DNA from: Variovorax paradoxus
GTDB lineage: Bacteria; Pseudomonadota; Gammaproteobacteria; Burkholderiales; Burkholderiaceae_C
Assembly: GCF_902712855.1 (NCBI RefSeq)
Contig: NZ_LR743507.1
Coordinates: 661,001-725,000, forward strand
Direction: 5' to 3'
Length of the DNA: 64,000 bases
Shown: positions 1-7,633 of the stretch, piece by piece
How positions within the stretch are numbered: position 1 is the stretch's first letter
Layout of the letters: every line of letters starts with the position of its first letter
Made by a program: the position numbers and the translations under genes
The notes under the pieces: generated by a model
The model's input: only the letters and a program-made list of their open reading frames with translations
The model's database searches: none
Told to the model about the DNA's origin: nothing

Positions 1-1044
1 CAGCGCCACCTGGGCCTGACCGCGCCCAGCATGTACGACCTGCGCAACCTGTTCCAGATCAACGTGGAAGAGGGCCGCCACCTGTGGGCCATGGTGTACC
101 TGCTGCAGAAGCACTTCGGCCGCGACGGCCGCGAAGAAGCCGACGCGCTGCTGCAGCGCACCTCGGGCGACGACAACAACCCGCGCATCCTGGGCGCATT
201 CAACGAGAAGACGCCCGACTGGCTCGCGTTCTTCATGTTCACGTACTTCACCGACCGCGACGGCAAGTTCCAGCTGGCCGCGCTGGCAGAGAGCGCGTTC
301 GATCCGCTGGCGCGCACCACGAAGTTCATGCTGACCGAAGAGGCGCACCACATGTTCGTGGGCGAGAGCGGCGTGTCGCGCGTCATCGCCCGCACTGCGC
401 AGGTGATGAACGAGCTGAAGACCGACGACGCGCAGAAGGTGCGCGCCGCCGGCTGCATCGACCTGGCCACCATCCAGCGCTACCTGAACTTCCACTACAG
501 CGTGACCATCGACCTGTTCGGCGCCGACCAGTCGAGCAACGCCGCCATCTTCTACAGCTCGGGCCTGAAGGGCCGCTACGAGGAAGGCAAGCGCGACGAC
601 GACCACGTGCTCAAGGGCCAGACCTACAAGGTGCTGGAAGTGCGCGACGGCCAGCTCGTCGAGAAGGAAGTGCCGATGCTCAATGCGCTGAACGAAGTGC
701 TGCGCGACGACTTCATCAAGGACTCGGTGGCCGGCGTCGGCCGCTGGAACAAGGTGCTGGAAAAGGCCGGCATCCCCACGCGTCTGACCGTGCCGCACAA
801 GGCCTTCAACCGCCAGATCGGCGCGCTCGCGGGCATCAAGATGTCGCCGGAAGGCCGCGTGGTGAACGACATCGAATGGGCCGCCAAGCGCGACGAATGG
901 CTGCCGAGTTCCGAAGACTTCGCTTTCGTGGCATCGTTGATGGGCCGCGTGGTGGAGCCGGGCAAGTTCGCCGGCTGGATTTCGCCGCCGGTGATGGGCA
1001 TCAACCGCCAGCCGGTGGATTTCGAGTACGTCCGCTTCGGCTGA
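1..1044 (+). CDS. boxB: Benzoyl-CoA 2,3-epoxidase, oxygenase subunit BoxB (5'-truncated by window edge)
   Basis: This is the diiron oxygenase component that forms the 2,3-epoxide of benzoyl-CoA in aerobic benzoate degradation; it takes electrons from BoxA. The reading frame is open from base 1, so 347 residues of a protein normally near 470 are visible. Two E-x-x-H diiron-ligand motifs can be seen: EGRH near visible residue 24 and EEAHH near residue 113. The C-terminus is intact, and boxA follows on the same strand after a 135-bp gap that contains an intercistronic repeat. The family call is firm from overall sequence and from the neighbouring boxA. Confidence 0.95.
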   Translation, partial: QRHLGLTAPSMYDLRNLFQINVEEGRHLWAMVYLLQKHFGRDGREEADALLQRTSGDDNNPRILGAFNEKTPDWLAFFMFTYFTDRDGKFQLAALAESAFDPLARTTKFMLTEEAHHMFVGESGVSRVIARTAQVMNELKTDDAQKVRAAGCIDLATIQRYLNFHYSVTIDLFGADQSSNAAIFYSSGLKGRYEEGKRDDDHVLKGQTYKVLEVRDGQLVEKEVPMLNALNEVLRDDFIKDSVAGVGRWNKVLEKAGIPTRLTVPHKAFNRQIGALAGIKMSPEGRVVNDIEWAAKRDEWLPSSEDFAFVASLMGRVVEPGKFAGWISPPVMGINRQPVDFEYVRFG

Positions 1045-1050
1045 AAATTG

Positions 1051-1150
1051 ACACACCCCCAGGCTGCGCGCACTTCGTGTCGCTTCGCCAACCCCCTTGC
1101 AGGGGGCAGCACCTGCGGCCCGGCAGAGCCGGTTCCGCGGTGCTCGCGAA
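1051..1150 (+). repeat. Intercistronic repeat, copy 1 (between boxB and boxA)
   Basis: A roughly 100-bp GC-rich element that begins 6 bp after the boxB stop and ends about 30 bp before the boxA start. Its blocks in order are a CACCCCCAGGCT-like start, CACTTCGTGT, a CCCCCTTGCAGGGGG hairpin near 1093-1107, and CGGCCCGGC followed by GCCGGTTCCGCGG near 1116-1140. The same block order occurs at 23199-23292 and, inverted, at 55262-55359. No coding potential is seen. Confidence 0.85.
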
Positions 1151-1179
1151 TGGGGCCGGGGTGAAAAAGGAGAAACACG

Positions 1180-2472
1180 ATGGATATGGCCGTTGAAGCC
1201 GGGGTCATCAAGCAGCACCTGATCGACCCCGAGATCTGCATCCGCTGCAACACCTGCGAGGCCATCTGCCCCGTGAACGCGATCACGCACGACGACAACA
1301 ACTACGTCGTGCGTGCCGACACCTGCAACGGCTGCATGGCCTGCATCTCGCCGTGCCCGACGGGCTCCATCGACAACTGGCGCACGATGCCGCTGGTGCG
1401 CGCGTATTCCATCGAGGAGCAGTTCACCTGGGAGTCGCTGCCCGAGGAACTCTCCACCGAGGAGCTCGAGGCCGCAGGCGTGTCGGCGGAAGCTGCCGGC
1501 GACCCCGCCGCGGCCGTGCCCGCGCAGACCCAGGCGCAGGCTCAGGCGGCCGTCGATTCGGTCGAGCCGGCCTTCAACTCCGCGCAGTACGGCGCCAGCG
1601 TGCCGCCCTGGTCGGCCGCGCACGCGTACACGAATCTCTTTCCGCCCAAGACGCCGACCACCGCCACCGTGGTGGGCAACTTCAACTGCACCGAGGCGGG
1701 CTTCGACAGCGAGACCCACCACATCGTGCTCGACTTCGGCGTGGTGCCGTTCCCGGTGCTCGAGGGCCAGTCGATCGGCATCGTGCCGCCGGGCGTTGAC
1801 GCCATCGGCAAGCGCCATCATGCGCGCCAGTACTCGGTGGCCAGCCCGCGCAACGGCGAGCGGCCCGGCTACAACAACGTCTCGCTCACGGTGAAGCGCG
1901 TCACCGAGGACCATGAAGGCGAGGCGGTGCGCGGCGTGTGTTCGAACTACGTGTGCGACCTCAAGGTGGGCGACACGGTGCAGGTGGTGGGCCCCTTCGG
2001 CTCGTCGTTCCTGATGCCGAACCATCCCAAGTCGCACATCGTGATGATCTGCACCGGCACCGGCAGCGCACCCATGCGCGCCATGACCGAGTGGCGACGC
2101 CGGCTGCGCAAGAGCGGCAAGTTCGAAGGCGGCAAGCTGATGCTGTTCTTCGGTGCGCGCACGCAGCAGGAGCTGCCTTACTTCGGCCCGCTGCAGTCGC
2201 TGCCCAAGGACTTCATCGACATCAACCTCGCGTTCTCGCGCACGCCGGGTCAGCCCAAGCGCTACGTGCAGGACATGATGCGCGAGCGCGCCGCCGACCT
2301 GGCCGCGCTGTTGAAGGACGGCAGCAGCCACTTCTACGTGTGCGGCCTGAAGAGCATGGAAGAGGGCGTGGTGCTGGCGCTGCGCGACGTGGCGAAGGAA
2401 GCCGGGCTCGACTGGGACACCATCGGCGCTGCGCTCAAGCGCGAAGGCCGCCTGCACCTCGAAACGTACTAG
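1180..2472 (+). CDS. boxA: Benzoyl-CoA 2,3-epoxidase, reductase subunit BoxA
   Basis: BoxA passes electrons from NADPH to BoxB for epoxidation of benzoyl-CoA. The N-terminus is a bacterial-type ferredoxin with two [4Fe-4S] clusters (Cys20, 23, 26, 30 and Cys49, 52, 55, 59). An Ala/Gln-rich linker follows (about 90-130), then a ferredoxin-NADP reductase module with the flavin motif RQYSVASPR and the nucleotide loop CTGTGSAPMRAM. The length, 430 aa, is normal for the family. The start is supported by AGGAGA about 8 bp upstream. It lies directly downstream of boxB, as in known box clusters. Confidence 0.96.
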   Translation: MDMAVEAGVIKQHLIDPEICIRCNTCEAICPVNAITHDDNNYVVRADTCNGCMACISPCPTGSIDNWRTMPLVRAYSIEEQFTWESLPEELSTEELEAAGVSAEAAGDPAAAVPAQTQAQAQAAVDSVEPAFNSAQYGASVPPWSAAHAYTNLFPPKTPTTATVVGNFNCTEAGFDSETHHIVLDFGVVPFPVLEGQSIGIVPPGVDAIGKRHHARQYSVASPRNGERPGYNNVSLTVKRVTEDHEGEAVRGVCSNYVCDLKVGDTVQVVGPFGSSFLMPNHPKSHIVMICTGTGSAPMRAMTEWRRRLRKSGKFEGGKLMLFFGARTQQELPYFGPLQSLPKDFIDINLAFSRTPGQPKRYVQDMMRERAADLAALLKDGSSHFYVCGLKSMEEGVVLALRDVAKEAGLDWDTIGAALKREGRLHLETY

Positions 2473-2482
2473 GCTGCGGCGG

Positions 2483-2926
2483 ATGCAGTTCGCCGACTTC
2501 CATGCGGGCCAGGTCATCGAGGCCGGGCCCTACGTGCTCTCCGAGGCCGAACTCGTGCAGTTCGCGCGGGCCTACGACCCGCAGTGGTTCCACACCGATG
2601 CGGAGGCGGCGGCCGAAAGTCCGTTCGGCGGGCTCATCGCGAGCGGCTGGCATACGTGCGCCATCGCGATGCGGCTGGTGGTCGACGCAGTGCTGGCCGG
2701 TTCCGAATCGTTCGCCTCGCCAGGGCTCGAGCGCGTGCGCTGGCCCAATCCCGTGCGTCCCGGCGATGCGCTCCGGCTGGTGGCCAGCGTGATCGACGTG
2801 CGTCGCTCGGAGAAGCGCCCCACGCTGGGCATCCTGCGCTGGCAATGGCAGCTGTTCAACCAGCGCGAGCTGCAGGTGCTCGACGTGGAAGTGACCAGCC
2901 TGTTCAAGCTGAAGCCGCCCGGCTGA
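2483..2926 (+). CDS. MaoC-like dehydratase/hydratase
   Basis: A 147-aa single hot-dog domain protein of the MaoC type, which usually hydrates or dehydrates enoyl/3-hydroxyacyl-CoA thioesters. The segment DPQWFH (Asp32 and His37) matches the catalytic Asp-x4-His of the hydratase motif, followed by SPFGGLIASGWHT. It starts 10 bp after boxA on the same strand, so it is probably co-transcribed with the box genes and could act on a CoA ester in lower benzoate catabolism. The exact substrate cannot be read from the sequence. Confidence 0.85.
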   Translation: MQFADFHAGQVIEAGPYVLSEAELVQFARAYDPQWFHTDAEAAAESPFGGLIASGWHTCAIAMRLVVDAVLAGSESFASPGLERVRWPNPVRPGDALRLVASVIDVRRSEKRPTLGILRWQWQLFNQRELQVLDVEVTSLFKLKPPG

Positions 2927-2950
2927 GTCTCGGCGCTTCGAAAAGATAAA

Positions 2951-2982
2951 AAGGCCCGCGACGCACAGGCGTCGCGGGCCTT
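2951..2982. terminator. Bidirectional rho-independent terminator
   Basis: A perfect 14-bp inverted repeat (2951-2964 and 2969-2982, arm AAGGCCCGCGACGC) with a 4-nt ACAG loop. It is flanked by an A-rich run on the left and TTTTC on the right. It sits between the convergent MaoC gene and the secreted-protein gene, so it can end transcription from both sides. Confidence 0.9.
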
Positions 2983-2999
2983 GGCTTTTCTACCGCTTC

Positions 3000-3434
3000 T
3001 TACTTCGACAGGCTCACGCCACCCGAGCCCTGGGCCTTGCCGTTGGCGTTCACACCCGCGGCGGGTGCCTTCACCGCACTGCCGGCCGAGCCGACTGCAC
3101 CGGTCGCTCCGTTGACCGTGCTGCCCACGGTGTTGGTCACGCCGCCCACGGCATGGGTCGCGCCGCCGACGGCGCCCGTGGCACCGCCCAGCACGCCGCC
3201 GACCGCATTGCCTGCGCCGCCCGTTGCGCCAGCCGCATTGGCGTTGGCCGCGGCGTTCGCTCCGGTCGCAGCACCTGCATTGCCGCGCGTACCGGCGCCC
3301 GATGCGTTCACGTCGGCATTGACCCCGACGCCGACGCCGACTCCTGCGCCTTGCGCCTGCGCTGCCCCGCCGATGGCCAGGAGGCCTGCGAGCACGGCGC
3401 CGATGAGGATGCGGTTGTGTTGTTGTTGCTTCAT
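3000..3434 (-). CDS. Secreted Gly/Ala/Val-rich low-complexity protein
   Basis: A 144-aa protein of unknown function. The start at 3434 gives a classical signal peptide (MKQQQHNRIL, hydrophobic core GAVLAGLLAIGGAA, cleavage after AQA) and has AAGGAAC upstream; longer in-frame starts would place charged residues before the signal. The mature part is built almost wholly from Gly, Ala, Val, Asn and Thr, first with GVGVGVG, then with repeated G-A-V-G-G and V-G-G-x-T units. There are no cysteines or catalytic motifs. The likely location is periplasm or cell surface. Confidence 0.75.
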   Translation of the reverse strand: MKQQQHNRILIGAVLAGLLAIGGAAQAQGAGVGVGVGVNADVNASGAGTRGNAGAATGANAAANANAAGATGGAGNAVGGVLGGATGAVGGATHAVGGVTNTVGSTVNGATGAVGSAGSAVKAPAAGVNANGKAQGSGGVSLSK

Positions 3435-3591
3435 GGGTGACTGTTCCTTTCGTAGCATGGTCACGATACGGATCGACCGGGGTTCGATCGATCCGGGTGC
3501 AACCATGGCCGGGCCGTCGTCTGTCGCCATGTGCGCCGCCGTCGCCCGCGCGTGTCGGACTCGGCTGTCGGCGAAACCGGGTGCCCGTACG

Positions 3592-4677
3592 TTAGGGCGC
3601 CGATGTCGCGGGTGGCGGAAACGGCAGCAGCGGCAGCAGATGCGCTCCGAAGAAGGCCGTCGTCCTGCGGTTCACCTCGGGCAGGACGCCCGCGCGGTCG
3701 AAGTCCGGCGGATCATTGAGCATGTCGCCGATCAGGCCGGTGAGCCCCGGGGGAGGCGGTGAAAGCAGTGCGCCGTGTCCGCCCGAAGGCATGTCGGCGA
3801 TCAGTTCGCAGCGCGGCAGACAGGCCGCGAGCACGCGGTCGCTGTGAAAGCGCGGGATCAGCCAGTGGTCCTGCTGCGCGGTGATCAGGCCCAGCGGCAC
3901 GCGCGGCGATGCCAGCGACGCCATCTCGAAATCTGCCGCCGAAGGCACGCCCGCCACGATGGCGGCGATGCGCGGATCGGTGTGCGTGCGCCAGGTCGCG
4001 TCGGCGAAGCGGTGGCGGATGACGAACAGCGCGCCCCATTTCCTGAGGCCGTCGAAGGGGCCGCCGGTCAGCCGCGTGATGAGCCCGACGCAGGACTGGA
4101 AATCGTCCACCAGGTTCGCCTCGCAATGCCGCATGAAGCCGGCCGGCGACCAGCGCCCGCCCGCGAGGCTCAGGGCGGTGTGGCCGCCCGCCGACATCCC
4201 GTACATGCCCACCTTGTCGAGCTGCAGCAGCGGCGCGAAGCGCGGGTCGCGGCCGACCGCGTCGATGGCCCGCGACACTTCGGCCGGACGCAGCGTCCAG
4301 CTGTCCGGGCCGGGGTTGCCGTCGTCCTTGTAGTTGTCGGCCTTGTGCTCCGGCATGGCGACGATGAACCCCGCATCGACCAGGCTGCGCGCCAGGTCCG
4401 CATGCACCCACGGCGCGCCGCCCGAGCCGTGCGAGACCACGACCAACCGTCCGTTGCCGCGCACTGGCGTGCCCTGCTTGGCCACGTCGAGCGTGAAGCG
4501 GGCGCGCGCCGTCGGCTGCGAAGGTGCATCGCTCGGATAGAACACCGTGACTGGGCCGTCGCCGCCAGCGGCGGGGATCTCGGCGAGCCCCATCGCGGCG
4601 CGGACCGCGCCGGACCACAGCACCAGCACGGAGATGAAGAAATACAGGCGTTTTCGTTGCATCGCGTTCCTTGTCAT
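3592..4677 (-). CDS. Exported alpha/beta hydrolase (dienelactone hydrolase / PAF-acetylhydrolase-like)
   Basis: A 361-aa protein with an N-terminal signal-like hydrophobic segment (about residues 10-28). The alpha/beta-hydrolase fold is marked by the oxyanion segment VVSHGSGG (80-87), the nucleophile elbow GMSAGGH (Ser162), and a late SGGHGALL that probably carries the catalytic His. It resembles predicted dienelactone hydrolases. No substrate is evident from the neighbours. A second start at residue 6 (MQRKRL) would give an equally good signal peptide. The gene converges with nothing and is followed by the promoter region of the secreted Gly-rich protein. Confidence 0.8.
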   Translation of the reverse strand: MTRNAMQRKRLYFFISVLVLWSGAVRAAMGLAEIPAAGGDGPVTVFYPSDAPSQPTARARFTLDVAKQGTPVRGNGRLVVVSHGSGGAPWVHADLARSLVDAGFIVAMPEHKADNYKDDGNPGPDSWTLRPAEVSRAIDAVGRDPRFAPLLQLDKVGMYGMSAGGHTALSLAGGRWSPAGFMRHCEANLVDDFQSCVGLITRLTGGPFDGLRKWGALFVIRHRFADATWRTHTDPRIAAIVAGVPSAADFEMASLASPRVPLGLITAQQDHWLIPRFHSDRVLAACLPRCELIADMPSGGHGALLSPPPPGLTGLIGDMLNDPPDFDRAGVLPEVNRRTTAFFGAHLLPLLPFPPPATSAP

Positions 4678-4730
4678 CGGGGGCCCACGCCCCCGGCGAT
4701 GCGCACGATGCCGCGCGGTACCGGCCGCGT

Positions 4731-4764
4731 CTTGCCGAAAACCGCAAGTGCGGCTTTCGGCAAG
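4731..4764. repeat. Inverted repeat between hydrolase and AraC genes
   Basis: Arms of 16 bp (4731-4746 and 4749-4764) pair with a single mismatch and leave a very small loop. It lies 5 bp after the stop of the AraC-family gene (minus strand) and could terminate it. However, no T-run follows on either strand, so the terminator role is uncertain. Confidence 0.5.
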
Positions 4765-4769
4765 AGATT

Positions 4770-5981
4770 TCAGGATTCGGCCAGCTTCTGCCTGCGGAAT
4801 TCGGTGGGTGTGAGGCCCGTCGCGGCCTTGAAGGCGCGGTTGAACGGACCGATCGACTGGAAGCCGGCGGTCAGCGCGATGGTCAGCACCGGCACGCCGC
4901 GTTTCGACGGATCGGCCAGCGCCGACATGGTCTCGGCCAGCCGGAAGCCGTTGACGAACGCGTTGAAGTTGCGATGGCCCAGCCGCTGGTTGATGACGCG
5001 GCGCAGCCGGTATTCGGGCACGGACAGCCGTGCGGCGAGGCTGGCGATGCTCAGGTCTTCGCTGCGGTAGGCATGCTCGACCGCCATCGCATGTTGCAGG
5101 GAATCGGCGAGGCGGTCTTCGGCGGGGTCGGAGGCGGGCTGGGGCGCCGCGATTTCTGCTTCGAGGATTGGATGCGATGGTGGAAGAGGCTCCAGCACGG
5201 GGCGTGGCGCTTCAGCCAAGACAGCCCTGGCGGCCTCTTCCTGCGCCTGCGCCCGAATTTCTTGCGCAGTGTCCGGTGACACCGCCGGAATCGCTGCCCG
5301 CGTCTTTGCCGTCGGAAACAGCTCCGACCCCGCCAGCCGCAGCATGCGCCACGCCACCGGCGCGACGATCGCGAGCAAGACCGCCACGTCCACGGTTGCC
5401 GAGAGGCTCGACAACCGTCCGCGCGGCGAGCCCAGACGGACGAGCAGCATCCCGACGCTGTAGCCGACGCCGCCCACCACGACGAACATGCGCAGCCGGC
5501 GGCGCCCCTCCACCAGGTCCGCACGCCACTGCGAAGCCGCCGCCATCGCGGCCAGCACCGCGAACACCAGCGGCACCGCACGCTGCACGCCCATCGTCAC
5601 CGGCGCGAGCACCGAGGCGCTGCCCGCGACCACCGCGCAGTTGAGCGCCGCCACCGCTGCCACCGCGAACCAGGCGGCTGCATGCCGGTTGTGCAGCACG
5701 AAGTCGTCATCGAACAAGGCCTGCACGAACACCCAGAACAGCACCGCGTTGCCGACGGACACAGCGACGAAGGGTGCCTGCCACCCGCGCGGCACGAACG
5801 CTTCGAACAGCGGCGTAGCGCCGATGACCTGCACGCACAGGCCGAGCGCGAGCAGCGCGCCCGTCCGCGCCACCGGCAGGCGAGGGCGGTCTCGCCCGAA
5901 CACCGATGCCAGCACGAGCAGCAACGCGAGCAGCACGCCGCGCAGGGCGGCATCGAGCAGGGCGGTCGGGTCGGTCGTCAT
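4770..5981 (-). CDS. AraC-family regulator with N-terminal membrane domain
   Basis: A 403-aa protein. Residues 1 to about 215 contain about six or seven hydrophobic segments separated by short loops. A Pro/Ala/Glu-rich linker follows (about 225-300). The C-terminal 100 residues are an AraC double helix-turn-helix: LSIASLAARLSVPEYRLRRV, then VPVLTIALTAGFQSIGPFNR and FKAATGLTPTEFRR. The layout suggests a membrane-embedded sensor that acts directly on DNA. The ligand and targets are unknown. The divergent neighbour is the Rrf2 gene. Confidence 0.85.
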   Translation of the reverse strand: MTTDPTALLDAALRGVLLALLLVLASVFGRDRPRLPVARTGALLALGLCVQVIGATPLFEAFVPRGWQAPFVAVSVGNAVLFWVFVQALFDDDFVLHNRHAAAWFAVAAVAALNCAVVAGSASVLAPVTMGVQRAVPLVFAVLAAMAAASQWRADLVEGRRRLRMFVVVGGVGYSVGMLLVRLGSPRGRLSSLSATVDVAVLLAIVAPVAWRMLRLAGSELFPTAKTRAAIPAVSPDTAQEIRAQAQEEAARAVLAEAPRPVLEPLPPSHPILEAEIAAPQPASDPAEDRLADSLQHAMAVEHAYRSEDLSIASLAARLSVPEYRLRRVINQRLGHRNFNAFVNGFRLAETMSALADPSKRGVPVLTIALTAGFQSIGPFNRAFKAATGLTPTEFRRQKLAES

Positions 5982-6086
5982 CGCAGGCGCGATTCTCTTA
6001 CGGGTGCCACGGCAGCGCGAAGCCCGTGCGCGAGCGCAAAGACCCTGCGGCGTGCCACGGAAAAGATATGCAACTCATAATGTTGC

Positions 6087-6548
6087 ATGAAAAGAGACAG
6101 CAAGCTTTCCGGCGTTCTCCACGTGCTGCTGCACATGGCCGAGATGGACGGGCCCGTCACTTCGGAGTCGCTCGCGGCGGCGATGCACACCAACCCGGTT
6201 GTCGTGCGCCGCGTCATGGCCGGCTTGCGGCAGGCGGGCTTCGTCACATCGGCCAAGGGCCACGGCGGGGGCTGGGTGCTGTCGTGCTCGCTGGCGGCGG
6301 TGACGCTGGGCGACATCCACAACGCCGTTGGCGCGCCTGCGCTGCTGGCCATGGGCAACCGCACCGAGAGCCCGGGCTGCATCGTCGAGCAGGCGGTGAA
6401 CGCTGCGCTCGACGGCGTCTGCGAGGAGGCCGAGGCGCTGCTGCTGCGGCGTTTCAACAGCATCACGCTGGCCGATCTTTCCAAAGACTTTCATCGCCGC
6501 ATGACGGGCGGCGGTTTCACACTGAAGGACATTGAACATGCGCTATGA
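6087..6548 (+). CDS. Rrf2-family transcriptional regulator
   Basis: A 153-aa winged-helix protein. The N-terminal domain reads VLHVLLHMAEMDGPVTSESLAAAMHTNPVVVRRVMAGLRQAG in order, and is followed by the wing GHGGGWVLS, typical of Rrf2. Cys98 and Cys112 sit where other Rrf2 proteins carry redox or cluster ligands, but a third cluster cysteine is not in the usual place (Cys67 is in the wing). Its last 11 bp overlap the flavoprotein gene, so the two are translationally coupled and the regulator probably controls that gene and itself. Confidence 0.88.
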   Translation: MKRDSKLSGVLHVLLHMAEMDGPVTSESLAAAMHTNPVVVRRVMAGLRQAGFVTSAKGHGGGWVLSCSLAAVTLGDIHNAVGAPALLAMGNRTESPGCIVEQAVNAALDGVCEEAEALLLRRFNSITLADLSKDFHRRMTGGGFTLKDIEHAL

Positions 6549-7440
6549 CGTTCTGGTCGTGGGCGGCAGCTTTGCCGGCCTTTCCGCTGCGATGCAGCTT
6601 GCCCGCGCGCGACGCAAGGTGTGCGTCGTCGATGCGGGCGCGCCTCGCAACCGCTTCGCCGCGGCGTCGCACGGCTTCTTCGGACAGGATGGCATGCCGC
6701 CGCTGAAGATGGTGGCCGGCGCGCGGGACAAGCTGCTTGCGTACCCGTCGGTCGAGTTCGTCGCGGGCAAGGCGGCCACCGCGGAGGCCGACGGGGACGA
6801 AGGATTCACGGTGTCGCTGGACAACGGTGACCGGCTCTCTGCCCGAAAGCTGCTGCTGGCGTTCGGCGTTCAGGACGGCCTGCCCGACATCCGAGGCATC
6901 GGCGAGCGCTGGGGCAAGAGCGTGCTGCACTGCCCTTATTGCCACGGCTACGAGTTCGGCGATCGCAGGCTGGGCCTGCTCTTTCATCGCGGCGGGCCGC
7001 CGGACCACGCGCAACTCATCGCCGAATGGGGTCCGACCACGCTCTTCCTCAACGATGTCGAAGGTCCCGATGCCGAGGTGCGCGCCAGGCTGCAGGCACG
7101 CGGCGTGACCATCGAGCCGGGACGCATCGCCGGGCTGGAGGGCGAAGGGACGGCGCTGGCTGGCGTGCGCATCGACGATGGCCGGCTCGTGGCGGTCGAC
7201 GCGCTGTTCGTCGCGCCGCACACGCGACCGGCCAGTCCGCTGGCCGAGCAACTGGGCTGCGCCTTCGACGACGGCCCGCTCGGACCGGTGCTGCGCGTCG
7301 ACGCCATGAAGATGAGCACGGTGCCCGGCGTCTACGCGGCAGGCGATCTTGCGATGGCGTTCTCCAACGCCACGCTGGCTTCGGCGGACGGCTTGATGGC
7401 CGGCGTGTCGATCCACCGTTCGCTGGTGTTCGGCACCTGA
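6538..7440 (+). CDS. Thioredoxin-reductase-like flavoprotein lacking a canonical NAD(P)H motif
   Basis: A 300-aa protein. The FAD-binding GGSFAGLSAA motif is at the N-terminus, the redox motif CPYCHG has cysteines near 132 and 135, and the C-terminal FAD motif reads TVPGVYAAGDLA. In the central domain, where thioredoxin reductase has GGGDSA, the sequence is instead HRGGPPDHA, so the usual dinucleotide loop is missing. The ATG at 6538 is used because the TTG at 6532 is weaker; the gene overlaps the rrf2 stop by 11 bp. The likely role is a thiol or disulfide redox reaction under Rrf2 control; the electron donor is unclear. Confidence 0.85.
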   Translation: MRYDVLVVGGSFAGLSAAMQLARARRKVCVVDAGAPRNRFAAASHGFFGQDGMPPLKMVAGARDKLLAYPSVEFVAGKAATAEADGDEGFTVSLDNGDRLSARKLLLAFGVQDGLPDIRGIGERWGKSVLHCPYCHGYEFGDRRLGLLFHRGGPPDHAQLIAEWGPTTLFLNDVEGPDAEVRARLQARGVTIEPGRIAGLEGEGTALAGVRIDDGRLVAVDALFVAPHTRPASPLAEQLGCAFDDGPLGPVLRVDAMKMSTVPGVYAAGDLAMAFSNATLASADGLMAGVSIHRSLVFGT

Positions 7441-7463
7441 TCTGAAATTTTTTTGCCCAGTCC

Positions 7464-7492
7464 TGGAAAGTGGACTCAAAGCACCCTATAAT
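7464..7492 (+). promoter_or_regulatory. Sigma-70-type promoter of the tRNA-Gly gene
   Basis: A perfect -10 hexamer TATAAT lies at 7487-7492. A 4-of-6 -35 element, TGGAAA, lies at 7464-7469 with a 17-bp spacer. The tRNA begins 12 bp after the -10 box. Confidence 0.75.
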
Positions 7493-7503
7493 CTGAGGCT
7501 CAC

Positions 7504-7579
7504 GCGGGAATAGCTCAGTTGGTAGAGCGCAACCTTGCCAAGGTTGAGGTCGAGAGTTCGAGACTCTTTTCCCGCTCCA
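7504..7579 (+). tRNA. tRNA-Gly, anticodon GCC
   Basis: A 76-nt cloverleaf. The acceptor stem GCGGGAA pairs with TTCCCGC; the D-loop region is AGCTCAGTTGGTAGAGC. The anticodon stem AACCT/AGGTT encloses the loop TTGCCAA with anticodon GCC. The T-arm contains GTTCGAGAC, and discriminator T plus an encoded CCA end the gene. Confidence 0.97.
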
Positions 7580-7587
7580 GATCGCGC

Positions 7588-7618
7588 AAAAAGGCCACCT
7601 CAAAAAGGTGGCCTTTTT
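7588..7618 (+). terminator. Rho-independent terminator after tRNA-Gly
   Basis: Arms AAAAAGGCCACCT (7588-7600) and its complement (7606-7618) enclose a 5-nt loop and end in a T5 run. It begins 9 bp after the tRNA and 16 bp before the end of the convergent fumarylacetoacetase gene. The symmetrical A and T runs allow it to work in both directions. Confidence 0.92.
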
Positions 7619-7633
7619 CATTGGTGCTGCGAA

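Noticed and set aside
1051..1150. Insertion sequence or transposon remnant for the intercistronic repeat
   Set aside because: No transposase frame, terminal inverted repeats or target duplication are seen. The element is short and always between co-directional genes.
4731..4764. Calling the inverted repeat a firm rho-independent terminator
   Set aside because: The arms pair well but neither strand has the following T-run, so it is reported only as an inverted repeat.
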